Assembly: GCA_964035575.1 (NCBI GenBank)
Contig: OZ037934.1
Span: 124,001 to 188,000, forward strand
DNA length: 64,000 nucleotides
Origin: Rhynchopus sp. YZ270_cl-10
Taxonomy: Eukaryota; Euglenozoa; Diplonemea; Diplonemida; Diplonemidae
Direction of reading: 5' to 3'
Positions 63,675-64,000 of this stretch are shown piece after piece. The position numbers and the translations under genes are program-made. The notes under the pieces are model-generated. The model worked only from the letters and a program-made list of their open reading frames with translations. It was not told the DNA's origin and did not search any database. Position 1 is the stretch's first letter. The number at the start of each line of letters is the position of its first letter.

Positions 63675-64000
63675 CCCATATATATTTTTGTGGTGAGCAA
63701 CGGGAGACGGTTCATGTTATAAACTTTGCTTTTGTTTTGTGTAGCACCCACGTCCCGCCCCTTTGCATGAGCTCGACTGAGATGCGTTTTTTTTAGTACT
63801 CTTTTGTTTTGGTTTGCTCTGCCTTTTTTTTCTGGTACACTTGTTCACGAGGGGGCTTGTAGTTCAAGCCCACTTTTCTTTCCAAGATAATATTTGTGAT
63901 TTTTTCCAAGCTTTCTTTCTCACATCAGTAGAATGACTAAGTACAGAGAGGCTTAGGTACACGAATGCATTAAAAAAAAATTACAAGACAATACGATATT
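63675..64000 (+). repeat. hairpin-family cluster at the window end
   Basis: 63690-63725 gtgagcaacgggagacggttcatgttataaac with a pyrimidine tract and gtgtag; type C at 63838-63880 (GGTACACTTGTTC-ACGAGGG-GGCTTGTAGTTC); type B at 63937-63956 (CTAAGT-ACAGAGAG-GCTTAG). No gene seen. Confidence 0.6.

Noticed and set aside
1-64000. CRISPR array, bacterial operons, ribosome binding sites
   Set aside because: Spliceosomal introns, long non-coding spacers and eukaryotic transposons make this nuclear DNA; the short repeats lack regular repeat-spacer spacing.
1-64000. Spliced-leader RNA gene that would prove a euglenozoan host
   Set aside because: No match to the kinetoplastid or diplonemid leader sequences was noticed on either strand; the lineage call stays tentative.

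Overview
The window is nuclear DNA of an intron-bearing, repeat-rich eukaryote. Genes have GT-AG introns (43 bp to several hundred bp) and long pyrimidine tracts before 3' splice sites. Several clues point weakly towards a free-living euglenozoan such as a diplonemid or bodonid: a tyrosine-recombinase retroelement with the gene order known from trypanosome VIPER elements, a protein starting MGCGASS like kinetoplastid dual-acylated proteins, and a WSC/Pro-Thr/multi-pass surface protein. No spliced-leader RNA gene was seen, so the assignment is tentative.

Layout. 0-9.5 kb: a tandem family of two-exon cold-shock-domain genes: three short identical proteins (S1-S3), two longer paralogues (L1, L2) and a decayed exon. 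The S3 intron is swollen from about 180 bp to 4.6 kb by three transposons nested in each other, including a Mutator-like element (MULE) with an intact-looking spliced transposase gene. 9.7-12.7 kb: a poorly defined multi-exon gene, then an N-myristoylated-type protein. 12.7-23 kb: mostly A/T-run-rich DNA with small DNA transposons and a dispersed family of small hairpins. 23-29.6 kb: two long genes (a 757-762 aa protein and a 1004 aa signal-peptide/WSC/membrane protein). 29.6-42 kb: a transposon with 346 bp inverted repeats, a tRNA-like sequence, hAT-like elements, and a second nested element holding an uninterrupted (GTACT)344 array. 42-45 kb: an LSU rRNA fragment, a broken legumain-type peptidase gene and a G-rich minisatellite. 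45-50.3 kb: a fossil DIRS/VIPER-like retroelement. 51.6-54.6 kb: an uncharacterised 2.9 kb inverted-repeat element holding other insertions. 55-64 kb: a kinase pseudogene, a segmental duplication, a small gene with duplicated exons, a 389 aa protein, and an inverted-repeat element carrying a small spliced gene.

The most novel signal is the hairpin family. Short stems of differing sequence (TGTGC/GCACA, TATGC/GCATA, CTAAGC/GCTTAG and others) flank one conserved loop, ACGAGAG. Downstream follow a conserved TCATCTTAYAA-like box and a pyrimidine tract, and in several places an AG and an open reading frame. About 25 copies lie between 13 and 64 kb. Stem bases covary while the loop is kept, which suggests selection on an RNA structure. 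Copies also occur in an ordered larger module.
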